64,000 nt of DNA from CAVOOW01 sp963697675 (lineage in GTDB: Bacteria; Actinomycetota; Actinomycetes; JACCUZ01): positions 248,001 to 312,000 of the forward strand of contig CAVOOW010000007.1 in the NCBI GenBank assembly GCA_963697675.1, read 5' to 3'. Position numbers and translations under genes: made by a program. Of the stretch, positions 20,276-29,193 are shown in pieces. The notes beneath the pieces were generated by a model. It searched no databases and was not told the DNA's origin. It was given only the letters and a program-made list of their open reading frames with translations. How positions within the stretch are numbered: the stretch's first letter is position 1; each line of letters starts with the position of its first letter.

Positions 20276-21048
20276 GTGGGGGGCTGCATGCCGAGACCGA
20301 CACCCGCCGGGGTGCCGGTGTTCACCACGTCGCCGGGCTCGAGGACCATGAACTGGCTCAGGTAGTGGACGACCTCGAGCACCGGGAAGATCATGTTGCT
20401 GGTCGTGCCGTTCTGCCGGTCCTCGCCGTTGACCTTGAGCCACAGGTCGAGCTGCTGCGGGTCCGCCACCTCGTCGGCCGTGACCAACCACGGTCCCAGC
20501 GGGTTGAACGTCTCGCAGGACTTGCCCTTGTCCCACTGGCCGCCACGTTCGAGCTGGAAGTGGCGTTCCGAGACGTCGTGCGAGACGCAGTATCCGGCGA
20601 TCACGGCGGCCGAGTCCTCGACCCGGTCGAGATAGCGCGCCGTGGCACCGATGACGACGCCCAGCTCGACCTCCCAGTCCGTCTTCTCGCTGGTCCGCGG
20701 GATCCGCACGTCGTCGTTCGGGCCCACGACGGTCGACGGGTCCTTCATGAACACCACAGGCTCGGTCGGCAGCGGCGCGCCGGACTCGGCGGCGTGGTCG
20801 GCGTAGTTGAGACCGATGCACACCACCTTCCCGGGGCGGCGGACAGGCGGCCCGATCCGCGTCCCCGGATCGACGGCGGGCAGCGAGTCGGGCGAGGTGG
20901 TGACGATCGATCGGAGCCGGTCGAGCCCGCCGCCGGCGAAGAACGCGCCGTCGTAGTCGGTGATCTCGCCCGAGACGTCGCGCAGGATGCCGTCGACGAG
21001 CACCGCCGGTCGCTCCGCGCCGGCCGGCCCGACACGCAGCAGCCTCAT
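20194..21048 (-). CDS. fumarylacetoacetate hydrolase (FAH) family protein
   Basis: 284 residues. The C-terminal FAH domain begins at VVCIGLNYADHAAESG. Metal ligands are visible in DWEVELGVVIG (Glu-x-Glu) and CVSHDVSER (Asp); further conserved sites are GKSCETFNPLGPW and NTGTPAGVG. Relatives cleave or hydrolyse 2-keto-3-deoxy sugar acids, acylpyruvates or ureidoglycolate. Beside a sugar-oxidation cluster, a 2-keto-3-deoxy-acid substrate is a reasonable guess. The start is ATG 21048, overlapping the ridA stop by ATGA. Confidence 0.85.
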   Translation of the reverse strand: MRLLRVGPAGAERPAVLVDGILRDVSGEITDYDGAFFAGGGLDRLRSIVTTSPDSLPAVDPGTRIGPPVRRPGKVVCIGLNYADHAAESGAPLPTEPVVFMKDPSTVVGPNDDVRIPRTSEKTDWEVELGVVIGATARYLDRVEDSAAVIAGYCVSHDVSERHFQLERGGQWDKGKSCETFNPLGPWLVTADEVADPQQLDLWLKVNGEDRQNGTTSNMIFPVLEVVHYLSQFMVLEPGDVVNTGTPAGVGLGMQPPTYLRAGDVVELGVEGLGAQRQSFVPAP

Positions 21049-21428
21049 GAAGCGGTCCCGACCACGGCGAGCGCGTCGATCTCGACGAGCAATCCGTCGG
21101 GCAGCCCGACGTAGACCGTGGTCCGCGTGGGATAGGGCTCGTCGAAGGCGTCGGCATAGACCGCGTTCATCTCATCGAACTGCGAGACGTCGGTGAGGAA
21201 CACGCGCACCGTGAGGACGTCGTCCAGCCTCGCCCCGGACGCCTTCAGCACAGCAGCAACGTTCGCGAGAGCCTGCCGGGTCTGCGGGCCGACGCCGTCG
21301 AGCACGGTGCCGTCCGCGGTGCTGCCGACCTGCCCGGCAGCTGCGACGATGCCCCCGATGCGGACACTCTGGCTGTAGGGCCCAGCGGGCTGTGGTGCCT
21401 GGTCTGTCAGACCTGCGGTTCGACTCAC
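21045..21428 (-). CDS. RidA-family enamine/imine deaminase
   Basis: 127 residues with the RidA fold: AGPYSQSVRIGGIVAAAGQ at the N-terminus, NVAAVLKASGARLDDVL in the middle and the arginine site near the C-terminus (PTRTTVYVGLPDGLLVEIDA). RidA proteins hydrolyse reactive 2-aminoacrylate and related imines made by PLP enzymes. Here it is divergent from a D-serine-dehydratase-like PLP gene, which could supply exactly that intermediate. Only 80 bases separate the two starts. Coupled to the FAH gene by a four-base overlap. Confidence 0.88.
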   Translation of the reverse strand: MSRTAGLTDQAPQPAGPYSQSVRIGGIVAAAGQVGSTADGTVLDGVGPQTRQALANVAAVLKASGARLDDVLTVRVFLTDVSQFDEMNAVYADAFDEPYPTRTTVYVGLPDGLLVEIDALAVVGTAS

Positions 21429-21508
21429 GTCCGGTCCTTTCGCGTCGGTGCTGCAAGGTTATGCTCGCGGCCGCGAGCGGTTTGCCCACCCCCGAGAGGA
21501 GCCGGCCG

Positions 21509-22797
21509 ATGAACAGCGGTCAGGTCCCCACGGACATCGGCGACGTTTCCGAGGAGGGCCTCGACTGGCGCGACAAGGGCTTGCCGCCCGGCCAGGCGAT
21601 TGCTCTCGCCGATCTTGCCCAGCAGGGCTGGAACATACTCGCGGGCGACGCAGGCTCGCCCGTCGCGGTGCTTCGCCAGTCGGCCCTCGACCCGCAACCT
21701 GGCGACGATGCGCGACTTCTGTGAGGAGCACGGCGTCGAGATCGCGCCGCACGCAAAGACGCACATGTCCCCGCAGCTGGTGGCCCGGCAGCTGGCGGCC
21801 GGCGCGTGGGGACTGACCGCCGCCGTGCCGCACCAGGTCGCGGTGCTGCTGCGGTTCGGGGTCCGGCGGGTGCTGGTCGCCAACGAGATCACCGACCGCG
21901 CGGGGCTCGCCTGGGTGGCCGGTCGACTGCTCGAAGATCCTGACCTCGACATCCTTTGGTACGTCGACTCGGTCGCGGGCGTCCGTCTCGCCGCAGCGGC
22001 AATGAGCGCGCTGCCCGGCACGGGGAACTCGGCCAGGCTGCTGCTCGAGGTGGGCCATCCCGACGGGCGCAGCGGCGTCCGCTCGCGCGACGACGCGCTG
22101 GCCGTGGCCAGAGCCGTCGCCGAGTCGCCGGGGCTGGCGCTTGCCGGGGTCGCCGGCTTCGAGGGCACCGTCGGACACGACCGCTCGCCGGCGACCCGAG
22201 AGCGGGTGGCGAACTTCCTCGCCTCCGTCCACGACACGTTCGTGGCCCTCGACGACGCCGGCCTGCTGACGGCGGGGGAGCGGGTCGTGACGGCCGGCGG
22301 CAGCGCCTTCTTCGACCAGGTGACCGAGCTGCTGACTCCGCTTCGCGACCGCGGAGCGGTGGTGGTGCTGCGCAGCGGCTGCTACCTCACCCACGACAAC
22401 GGCTACTACGAGCAGGTCTCGCCTGATGTCGATCCGCAGTGGCGAGGGGACGAGTTCGACGCCGCGATCGAGGTGTGGGGTGGTGTGCTGTCCCGCCCGG
22501 AGCCAGACCTCGCACTGCTCAACCTCGGTCGTCGCGACGTGTCCTTCGACATGGGACTGCCGACGCCGCTGTGGACCGCGCGCAACGGTCAGCGCAGTCC
22601 GGCCAACGGCCTGTCGGTGACGGCACTCGCCGACCAGCATGCGTGGCTCGAGGTTCCGGCGGGCCACGACCTGGCGGTGGGGGACCTCGTCGGCGTCGGT
22701 GTGTCCCACCCGTGCACTGACGTTCGACAAGTGGCGTCTGCTGATGCTCGTCGACGATGACTATCACGTGGTCGGCGGGGTCCGTACGTACTTCTGA
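21509..22797 (+). pseudogene. DSD1-like PLP enzyme (D-serine dehydratase / D-threonine aldolase family), frameshifted
   Basis: ATG 21509 follows GAGAGGAG. The fold-type III (alanine-racemase-like) domain carries the PLP lysine in IAPHAKTHMSPQLVARQL. The C-terminal domain ends in the zinc-binding motif SHPCTTFDKW, which defines D-serine dehydratase and D-threonine aldolase relatives. Two single-base insertions break the frame: a surplus C at about 21700 (GACCCGCAAC for GACCGCAAC) and a surplus T at about 22722 in the zinc motif. Removing both gives one full-length enzyme of about 428 residues, so I regard it as intact in the organism. Convergent with the SMP-30 gene, 15 bases from its stop. 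Confidence 0.75.
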
Positions 22798-22812
22798 CCG
22801 GTCTGTGCACCC

Positions 22813-23720
22813 TCAGCCGGCCCACGCGTTCGGGAGCCGACCGCGGACCCCCGGGTCGTGCACGAAGACCGAACCCGCGAGCGGCTGACGTTCGAGCGCG
22901 GCCGCGGAAAGGTCGTAGCGAGGCGGTCGTCACGTAGAGGGCGTCAAGGCTCGGGCCACCGAAGGCCACGCTGGTCGGCGCGGTCGACGGGCAGCATCAC
23001 CTCACGGTCGAGCCGTCCGTCCGGCGTGTAGCGCCGCACCCGCCCGCCGTCCCACAGCGCGACCCAGAGGAAACCCTCGGCGTCGACGGTGAGCCCGTCC
23101 GGCACCGCGCCGGGCACCTCGATCTCGAGCAGGGCGCGGCGATTCGTGACCTGACCGTCGGCTGGGTCGACGTCGAAGACGTCGACCCGACCGGTCCCGC
23201 TGTCGGCGTAGTACATGGCGGACGAGTCCGGTGCCCAGTCGATGCCGTTGGAGACGCTGACGCCGTCGAGCATCCGAGCGACCGTGCGGTCGGCAGCCAG
23301 CCGATAGAGCGCGGCGGCTCCTGGCCGGTCGTCGAAAGAGGACGTGCCGACCCAGAAGCCGCCCCACGGGTCACAGCGCGCCGTCGTTCGTGCGGGTGCG
23401 CGGCAGTTGACCGGGCAGGTCGGTGATCTCGTCGAGGTTGCTCCAGTCGCCGTCCGCTGCGGCAACGCCTCTCTCGGTCGCGACGAGGTAGCCGCCGGAC
23501 GCGCGCAGCGCGACACAACCGATCCATCCGCCGACGTCGCGGACGACCGCATCTGCGCCCGTCGCAACGTCCAGCCGGTGCACCAGGCCGCGGGGGATGT
23601 CGACCCACAGCAACGCCTCGATGCGCTCGTCCCAGAGCGGTCCCTCGCACAACTGCGCCGGCGTTGCGTACGACGACGTCGGTGCGGCCGGGTGAGCTCG
23701 CGGACGAGGTCACCGGTCAC
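22813..23720 (-). pseudogene. SMP-30/gluconolactonase family protein, frameshifted
   Basis: A six-bladed propeller lactonase of about 300 residues. Recognisable blades are LCEGPLWDERIEALLWVDI (metal-binding Glu), GVSVSNGIDWAPDSSAMYYA (metal-binding Asn) and AVPDGLTVDAEGFLWVALW (metal-binding Asp). The frame changes about four times (near 23690, 23375, 22950 and 22890). The likely start is near GTG 23720, inside the end of the GH4 gene; the end is the TGA at 22813. It probably opens a sugar lactone made by the SDR or zinc dehydrogenase upstream in the same operon. Confidence 0.7.
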
Positions 23721-25006
23721 GCACCCCCTCGGGCAGTGCCGCGCCGTGGGCGGCGATCATCTCGTCGCACAACGCCATTGTCTTGTCGAGAGTCAGCGTC
23801 GAGCTCGTGCTTGGGTCGAGCATCGCGGCGTGATAGACGTGCTCACGATTGCCGTCGAGCGCGGCACGCACGACCAGTTCCGAGACGTTGAGGAAGGCAC
23901 GGTTCACCGCCGCCAGCTGGGGTGGCAGGTCGCCGATGTGGGTGGGCTGCACGCCGTTGCGGTCGACCAGGCACGGCACCTCCACGCACGCGCCGTCGAG
24001 CAGGTTGTCGATGAGACGGTCGTTGCGCACGTTGCCCGGGCAGCACCCGCGGCGGCCCGCCTTCGAGCGCCTCGATGACCAGGGTGGCCAGCTCCTGTCC
24101 GGGCTCGACGGTGACGTCCTCGCCGGCGTCGAGCCGGCGCCTGATCTCGTCGTACTCGTCGAGACCCTCCTGGAACCACCCCAGGTAGGCCCCGATCGGG
24201 ATCGCGTGCCGCTCCACCATCTCCGGATGCGGCAGGAACCAGGGGACGTACTCCGCGCCGTGCTCGCTCGACTCGGTCGGCACATAGCCCAGCCGTCGGA
24301 AGATCTCGAACTTCACCTTCTGCTGCAGGGCGGGGCTGCCCTCGACGATCTCGCGCAGCCGCGGGTAGAGGTCGCGGCCGTCGTGCTCGAAGCGCAGCAC
24401 GAAAGCCTGATGGTTGACCCCGGCGGTCAGGAAGGTGATCTCCTGCTCGGGGACCCCCACGATGTCGGCGAGCACGGTCTGTGTGTCGCGGACGGAATGG
24501 CAGACGCCGACGACCTTGGCGCGCGGAAACGCTTCGTACACCGCCCAGGGCACCATCGTCATCGGGTTGGTGTAGTTCAGCAGCCACGCGTCGGGGCAGC
24601 GGCGCTGCATCTCGTCAGCGATGCCGAGAACCACGGGGATGGTCCGCAGGCCGCGGAAGATGCCGCCGATGCCGAGGGTGTCGGAGATGGTCTGCCGTAC
24701 GCCGTGCCGGTGCGGGATCTCGAAGTCCAGTCGGGTGGCAGCGAAGCCGCCGACGTTGATCTGGTTCACGACATAGTCGGCGCCGTCGAGCGCCGCGCCG
24801 AGCTCCGGCGTGGCCACGATGACCGAGTCGGACCCGACGGATGCGGCGGTCGCCTGCGCGATGCGATAGGACGTGTCGAGCCGCTCGGCATCGATGTCGT
24901 GCAGGACCAACCGGGCACCGGCGAGCTGGGGGGACGTCAACAGGTCGGCAGCCAGGCTGCGCCCGAACTCGACGCTGCCCGACCCCAGAACGCTGATCGT
25001 CGTCAT
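23710..25006 (-). CDS. glycoside hydrolase family 4 enzyme, copy 1, one frameshift
   Basis: ATG 25006. The N-terminus has the NAD-binding fold (ISVLGSGSVEFGRSLAADLL). The GH4 active-site features are LNYTNPMTM, the metal cysteine in VVGVCHSVRDT and the metal histidine in TAGVNHQAFVLRFEHDG. GH4 enzymes cleave glycosides by an NAD+- and Mn2+-dependent oxidation-elimination route. One extra G in a CCCGGG run near 24050 shifts the frame; without it the protein is 431 residues. No PTS genes are nearby and an ABC importer is, so an unphosphorylated substrate (alpha-galactoside, alpha-glucuronide or similar) is more likely than a 6-phospho-sugar. Paralogue of the gene at 27766. Confidence 0.85.
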
Positions 25007-25008
25007 CC

Positions 25009-25770
25009 TTACATGACCGCCGTCTGGCCACCGTCGATCACGAGCATCGCGCCCGTGACGAAGGAGGCGTCGTCGGACGCCAGGAACGCGTAGGCCGCGG
25101 CGACCTCGTCGGCGCCGCCGGCGCGACCGAGCGGGATCGCGTCGCGCGCGTAGTCCTCGGCGAACGAGGGGTTGGCGATCGCGGCCGCGATCTCGTGGTT
25201 GAGCGGCGTGTCGATGTAGCCGGGGCAGAGCGCGTTGACCCGAACGCCGAGCGGACCGAGCTCGACGGCCATCGTGCGGGTCAGCTGAACGACCGCACCC
25301 TTGGAGGAGTTGTAGTGCGAGAAGTCGGCTTCCGCGGCGAGCCCGTTCGTCGAGGCCATGTTGACGATGGCGCCGCCGCCGCGGGCGACCATGTGCCGTG
25401 CGACGGCCTGCCCGACGAGGAACATGCCGCGCAGGTTGACCTCGATGATCCGGTCCCAGTGCTCGGTCGTGACGTCGAGGAACGGCTCGCGCCAGCCGAT
25501 GCCGGCGTTGTTGGCGAGCACGTCGATGCCGCCCAGCGAAGCGGACGCGTCGGACATCAGCCGGTCGACGTCCTCGACCTGGCTGACGTCGCAGACGGTG
25601 CTGCCGACCGCTGGGTCGTCGAGCTCGCTGAGCGCTGCTCGGACGCCTTCCGCCTCGTGTCCGCACAGGTGCACTCGAGCGCCCTCCTCGAGAAAGCGTC
25701 GCGCAGTGGCGAACCCGATGCCGCGACTGCCCCCGGTGACCAGGACACCCTTCCCCCGAAGGCCCTTCAC
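25009..25770 (-). CDS. short-chain dehydrogenase/reductase (SDR)
   Basis: 253 residues, classical SDR. The cofactor motif is LVTGGSRGIGFATA, the structural motif is DVLANNAGIGW, and the catalytic residues are Ser in VNMASTNG and Tyr-x-x-x-Lys in HYNSSKGAV. The C-terminus is DGGQTAVM. The start is GTG 25770, overlapping the stop of the zinc dehydrogenase by GTGA. In this operon it most likely oxidises a sugar released by the GH4 enzyme or interconverts a keto-sugar. Two bases separate its stop from the GH4 start. Confidence 0.9.
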   Translation of the reverse strand: MKGLRGKGVLVTGGSRGIGFATARRFLEEGARVHLCGHEAEGVRAALSELDDPAVGSTVCDVSQVEDVDRLMSDASASLGGIDVLANNAGIGWREPFLDVTTEHWDRIIEVNLRGMFLVGQAVARHMVARGGGAIVNMASTNGLAAEADFSHYNSSKGAVVQLTRTMAVELGPLGVRVNALCPGYIDTPLNHEIAAAIANPSFAEDYARDAIPLGRAGGADEVAAAYAFLASDDASFVTGAMLVIDGGQTAVM

Positions 25771-26702
25771 GGACGGATCACGGCTCGCACGATGTCGGAG
25801 GTGCCGTCGGCCAGAGCCATGAAGACACGTTGGGAGTCTTCGAGAGAAACACCGGTCGACCACCCGAGATCGCAGTCGGCCGAGAGCGCCACTGCCTCGG
25901 CGAACTCCTCGGACCGATAGCCGAAGGAGCCGAGGATGGTGCGCTGGCCGCGCACCAGCTCGTTGCCCTCGATCGTTGCTTCGGCGCGGGCCAGACCGAT
26001 CCAGACGGCATGTCCGCCGGGCCGCACCCGGAGCACCGAGTCGGCTCGAGTGGCCGGCAGCCCGACGGCGTCGACCACCACGTCGTACTCCTCATCCAGA
26101 GCCGGACCGGTCGCATCCGCGCCCAGCCTGGTGGCGGTGCCGAGCCGGCCCTCGGTCGGGTCCACCACCGTGACGTGGCCCGCCCCGAACCGGCGGGCGA
26201 CGAGCAGGCAGAACAAGCCGATCGCCCCGGCTCCGATGATGCCGACCCGGGCTCCGCGAACGTCGGGCACGAGGCGCAGGGCGTGCACGGCGTTGGCCAG
26301 TGGCTCCACCATCGCCGCCGCCTCCCAGTCGACACCGTCGGGCAGCACGTACAACGCGTCGGCCGGCACCGCCACCCGTTCGGCGAACCCGCCCGGGCGA
26401 TGCACGCCGATCAGGCCGCGCTCGCGGCACACCTCCGTGAGGCCGCGGCTGCACAGGTCGCAGTGACCGCAGCTGAGCAGCGGGTTGACGGCCACCCGGC
26501 GACCGGACGGGTCGACGCCGACGATCTCGTGGCCCATCACCAGCGGGGGTTTGCGGAACCCGAGGCTGCGGAAGCCGTGCAGCTCGCTGCCGCAGATGCC
26601 CGACCCCATCACGTCGAGGACCACGTCGCCGTCGCGTGGTGCTGGCTCGTCGACGTCCTGCATCTCGACGACGCTGGGGGCTGTGAAGACCAGAGCTCGC
26701 AC
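25767..26702 (-). CDS. zinc-dependent medium-chain alcohol dehydrogenase
   Basis: 311 residues, slightly short for the family. The catalytic-zinc site is GSGICGSELHGF with VMGHEIVG after it; the structural-zinc cysteines are in CGHCDLCSRGLTEVC; the NAD fold is GIIGAGAIGLFCLLVARRFG. It resembles sorbitol or sugar dehydrogenases and Zn-dependent oxidoreductases of catabolic clusters. The start is GTG 26702. First gene of the ADH-SDR-GH4-SMP-30 operon; 90 bases separate it from the stop of the deoR-type gene on the same strand. Confidence 0.9.
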   Translation of the reverse strand: MRALVFTAPSVVEMQDVDEPAPRDGDVVLDVMGSGICGSELHGFRSLGFRKPPLVMGHEIVGVDPSGRRVAVNPLLSCGHCDLCSRGLTEVCRERGLIGVHRPGGFAERVAVPADALYVLPDGVDWEAAAMVEPLANAVHALRLVPDVRGARVGIIGAGAIGLFCLLVARRFGAGHVTVVDPTEGRLGTATRLGADATGPALDEEYDVVVDAVGLPATRADSVLRVRPGGHAVWIGLARAEATIEGNELVRGQRTILGSFGYRSEEFAEAVALSADCDLGWSTGVSLEDSQRVFMALADGTSDIVRAVIRP

Positions 26703-26792
26703 CTGCCACCTCGATCACGGTTGGGATCCATCAGTTCGCCGCGACGCTAACAGCAAGGGAAGGGTCCACCGATGGCGTCGGGGGCCAGAGTG

Positions 26793-27572
26793 TCACTCCT
26801 CCGGGTCCCCGTCGGCAACGACAGTCACGGTCGCTCCGGCGTCACGCAGAGCCTCGACCTGCGCCGGGTGCGCCGTCGCATCGGTGAGGACCTCGTCGAC
26901 GCCGGCGACCGGCACGATGTGGGCGAGCATGATGCGGCCGAGCCGTGATCCGTCTGCCAGCACGATCGTGCGTTCCGCCCGCTCGATGAGTGCACGCACG
27001 GTGCGGGCCTCAACCTCGTCGTCGGTCATCAGGCCACCGTCGGCGGTCAGCGCGTCGACCTCGACGAACGCTGTGCCGATGGTCACGTCGCGCAGCAGGT
27101 GCTCGGCCCACGGTCCGGCGAGGCTGTAGGACTTCGGCCGGGTCACCCCACCGGTCACCACGACCTTGAGCCGGGGCCGCATCGCGAGGTCGGCGGCGAT
27201 GTCGAGCGCATTGGTCACGACCGTGAGCCGGTCGCGGTCGGCAAGCTCGCGAGCCAGTCCCGGCGTGACGACACCGCCGGTCAGCGCCACCACCTGGGGG
27301 CCGCCCGGCACCCGGCTGGCCGCCACGCGGGCCAGCGCACGCTTGAGGTCGCGACGCTCGTCGCGCAGCCGGTTGTGCAGGGGATAGGTGACACCGGTGG
27401 TCACCGCACCGCCGTGCGTTCGCGCGAGCAGCCGCTCCTCCTCGAGCAGCGCAAGGTCTCGGCGCAGGGTGGCCGCGGACACCGACAGCCGGTCCGCGAG
27501 CTCGACGACGTCGATCGAGCCGTCCGCATCCAGCGCCGCGAGGATGGCGGCCAGCCGGTCAGTGCGACGCAC
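26793..27572 (-). CDS. DeoR/GlpR-family transcriptional regulator
   Basis: 259 residues. The N-terminal winged helix-turn-helix reads RRTDRLAAILAALDADG, then ELADRLSVSAATLRRDL. The effector domain has the DeoR sugar-phosphate pocket (ALTGGVVTPGLARELADR, then VVTGGVTRPKSYSLAGP). I prefer the GTG at 27572 because AGGAAGG lies eight bases upstream; the GTG at 27581 touches that site. It sits between the two GH4 genes, so it probably controls the catabolic operon on its own strand and the divergent GH4-ABC operon. Confidence 0.85.
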   Translation of the reverse strand: MRRTDRLAAILAALDADGSIDVVELADRLSVSAATLRRDLALLEEERLLARTHGGAVTTGVTYPLHNRLRDERRDLKRALARVAASRVPGGPQVVALTGGVVTPGLARELADRDRLTVVTNALDIAADLAMRPRLKVVVTGGVTRPKSYSLAGPWAEHLLRDVTIGTAFVEVDALTADGGLMTDDEVEARTVRALIERAERTIVLADGSRLGRIMLAHIVPVAGVDEVLTDATAHPAQVEALRDAGATVTVVADGDPEE

Positions 27573-27641
27573 GGCGAACACCTTCCTGTCGCGGACGGGC
27601 GTCAGGCTAGCGACCTGAGCGCTCGCTGGACACATACTCAC

Positions 27642-27678
27642 GCAAGAATGAACAATCTTGCTGCACATTATTGCGCGA
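27642..27678. promoter_or_regulatory. candidate operator between deoR-type gene and GH4 gene 2
   Basis: GCAAGA (27642-27647) and its inverse complement TCTTGC (27656-27661) flank an AT-rich eight-base spacer. The overlapping stretch TGCTGCACATTATTGCGCGA (27659-27678) recurs in similar form at 29107. This is the most AT-rich spot of the region and lies between two divergent starts, as expected for a DeoR-type operator. The assignment is by pattern only. Confidence 0.45.
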
Positions 27679-27765
27679 ACGCTCAGATCGTGCTCCGATG
27701 TGCGCCATGACACCAATCCTGACTTCGATCGCTGTCCCGACACCGACGTCGATCACTGTCGCGAC

Positions 27766-29073
27766 ATGACCTCGATCGCCTTCATCGGGGCAGGCAGCGT
27801 CGAGTTCACCCGCGACCTGCTGGCGGACCTGCTCAGCTTCGACGAGCTCTCGGACGTCGAGGTGCGGCTGCATGACATCGACCCTGATCGGCTGGCGACC
27901 GCTGAAGGCATCGCGCAGGCAGTCGCGAGCCAGCTCGGTGCCACGCCCAAGGTCAGCGTCCACCCCGATCGTCGCGACGCCCTCGAGGGTGTCGACTTCG
28001 CCATCAACATGATCCAGGTCGGTGGCCTGGCCGCGACCAAGACCGACTTCGCGGTGCCCAACCACCGCGGCCTTCGCCAGACCATCGCGGACACGCTGGG
28101 CATCGGTGGCATCTTCCGGGCGCTGCGCACCTTCCCGGTGCTCAGTGGCATCGCCGCCGACATGCTCGAGGTCTGCCCGGACGCCTACTTGCTCAACTAC
28201 ACCAACCCCATGAGCATGAACGTCACCTACCTGGCGCGGGTCGCGCCCGACCTGAAGATGGTCGGGCTCTGCCATTCGGTCTATTGGACCGTCGTGGGGC
28301 TGTGCGAGGTGCTCGACGTGCCGTTCGACGAGGTGAGCTATTCCTCGGCCGGCGTCAACCATCAGGCCTGGCTGCTGCGCTGGGAGCGCGCCGGCAAGAG
28401 CCTCTACCCGCTGCTGGACGAGCGCATCGCTGCCGACCCGCAGCTGCGGCGGCGGGTCCGTGTCGACATGTACCGGCGACTGGGCTACTACCCGACCGAG
28501 ACGAGCGAGCATTCCTCGGAGTACGTGCCCTGGTATCTCAAGCACGACGCAGAGATCGAACGGCTGCGCATCGAGCCTGACGTCTACGTGGGCATCAGTG
28601 AGGACAACGTGGCGACGTACATCGAAACCCGGCGCGCGCTGGCCGCCGGCGAGACGCTCGCGCTCGACGCCTCAGCGACGGAATACGCACCGCAGGTCGT
28701 GCACAGCATGGTGACCGGCACCAAGCGACGGATCTCCGGGAACGTCGCGAACACCGGGCTGATCAGCAACCTGCCCTCGGGGCTCGGCGTCGAGGTGCCG
28801 TGCCTCGTCGATGAGCTCGGCGTACACCCGATGTACGTCGGCGACCTGCCACCGCAGTGCGCCGCCCTCAACCGCGCCTTCCTCAGCGTGGTCGATCTCA
28901 CCGTGCAAGCAGCGGTCGAGGGCGACCCCCGACTGGTCCGCCAGGCGGCGATGATGGATCCGAACACCGCAGCCACGCTCACTCTCGACGACATCTGGGG
29001 CCTGTGCGACGACCTGGTCGATGCGCACGGCGACCTGCTGCCCGAGCCGCTCCGGGTGCGTCTCGATGCCTAG
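27766..29073 (+). CDS. glycoside hydrolase family 4 enzyme, copy 2
   Basis: 435 residues from ATG 27766. NAD site IAFIGAGSVEFTRDLLADLL; GH4 motifs LLNYTNPMSMNV, metal Cys in VGLCHSVYWT and metal His in SSAGVNHQAWLLRWE. It is clearly a paralogue of copy 1 (same spacing of all motifs, similar HSSEYVPWYL region) but differs throughout, so the duplication is old. Reaction as for copy 1: NAD+/Mn2+-dependent glycoside cleavage. First gene of an operon with the ABC importer 120 bases downstream. There is no strong ribosome site before this ATG. Confidence 0.9.
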   Translation: MTSIAFIGAGSVEFTRDLLADLLSFDELSDVEVRLHDIDPDRLATAEGIAQAVASQLGATPKVSVHPDRRDALEGVDFAINMIQVGGLAATKTDFAVPNHRGLRQTIADTLGIGGIFRALRTFPVLSGIAADMLEVCPDAYLLNYTNPMSMNVTYLARVAPDLKMVGLCHSVYWTVVGLCEVLDVPFDEVSYSSAGVNHQAWLLRWERAGKSLYPLLDERIAADPQLRRRVRVDMYRRLGYYPTETSEHSSEYVPWYLKHDAEIERLRIEPDVYVGISEDNVATYIETRRALAAGETLALDASATEYAPQVVHSMVTGTKRRISGNVANTGLISNLPSGLGVEVPCLVDELGVHPMYVGDLPPQCAALNRAFLSVVDLTVQAAVEGDPRLVRQAAMMDPNTAATLTLDDIWGLCDDLVDAHGDLLPEPLRVRLDA

Positions 29074-29106
29074 CCCCCTCGTTGACAGGCGCGATACGCG
29101 CAACCC

Positions 29107-29126
29107 TGCTGCACGCTTCTGCACGA
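29107..29126. promoter_or_regulatory. second copy of the candidate operator, before the sugar-binding protein gene
   Basis: TGCTGCACGCTTCTGCACGA matches the element at 27659-27678 at 15 of 20 positions. A TTGACA hexamer lies 24 bases upstream (from 29083), which could be a -35 box. The shared element suggests that the binding-protein gene and GH4 gene 2 answer to the same regulator. Confidence 0.4.
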
Positions 29127-29193
29127 GAGACGTGCCCGCGGCTGGCCCTGCCGCAGCGAACCGCACCGTCACCGCCCGAACCGAGGAGTCCCG

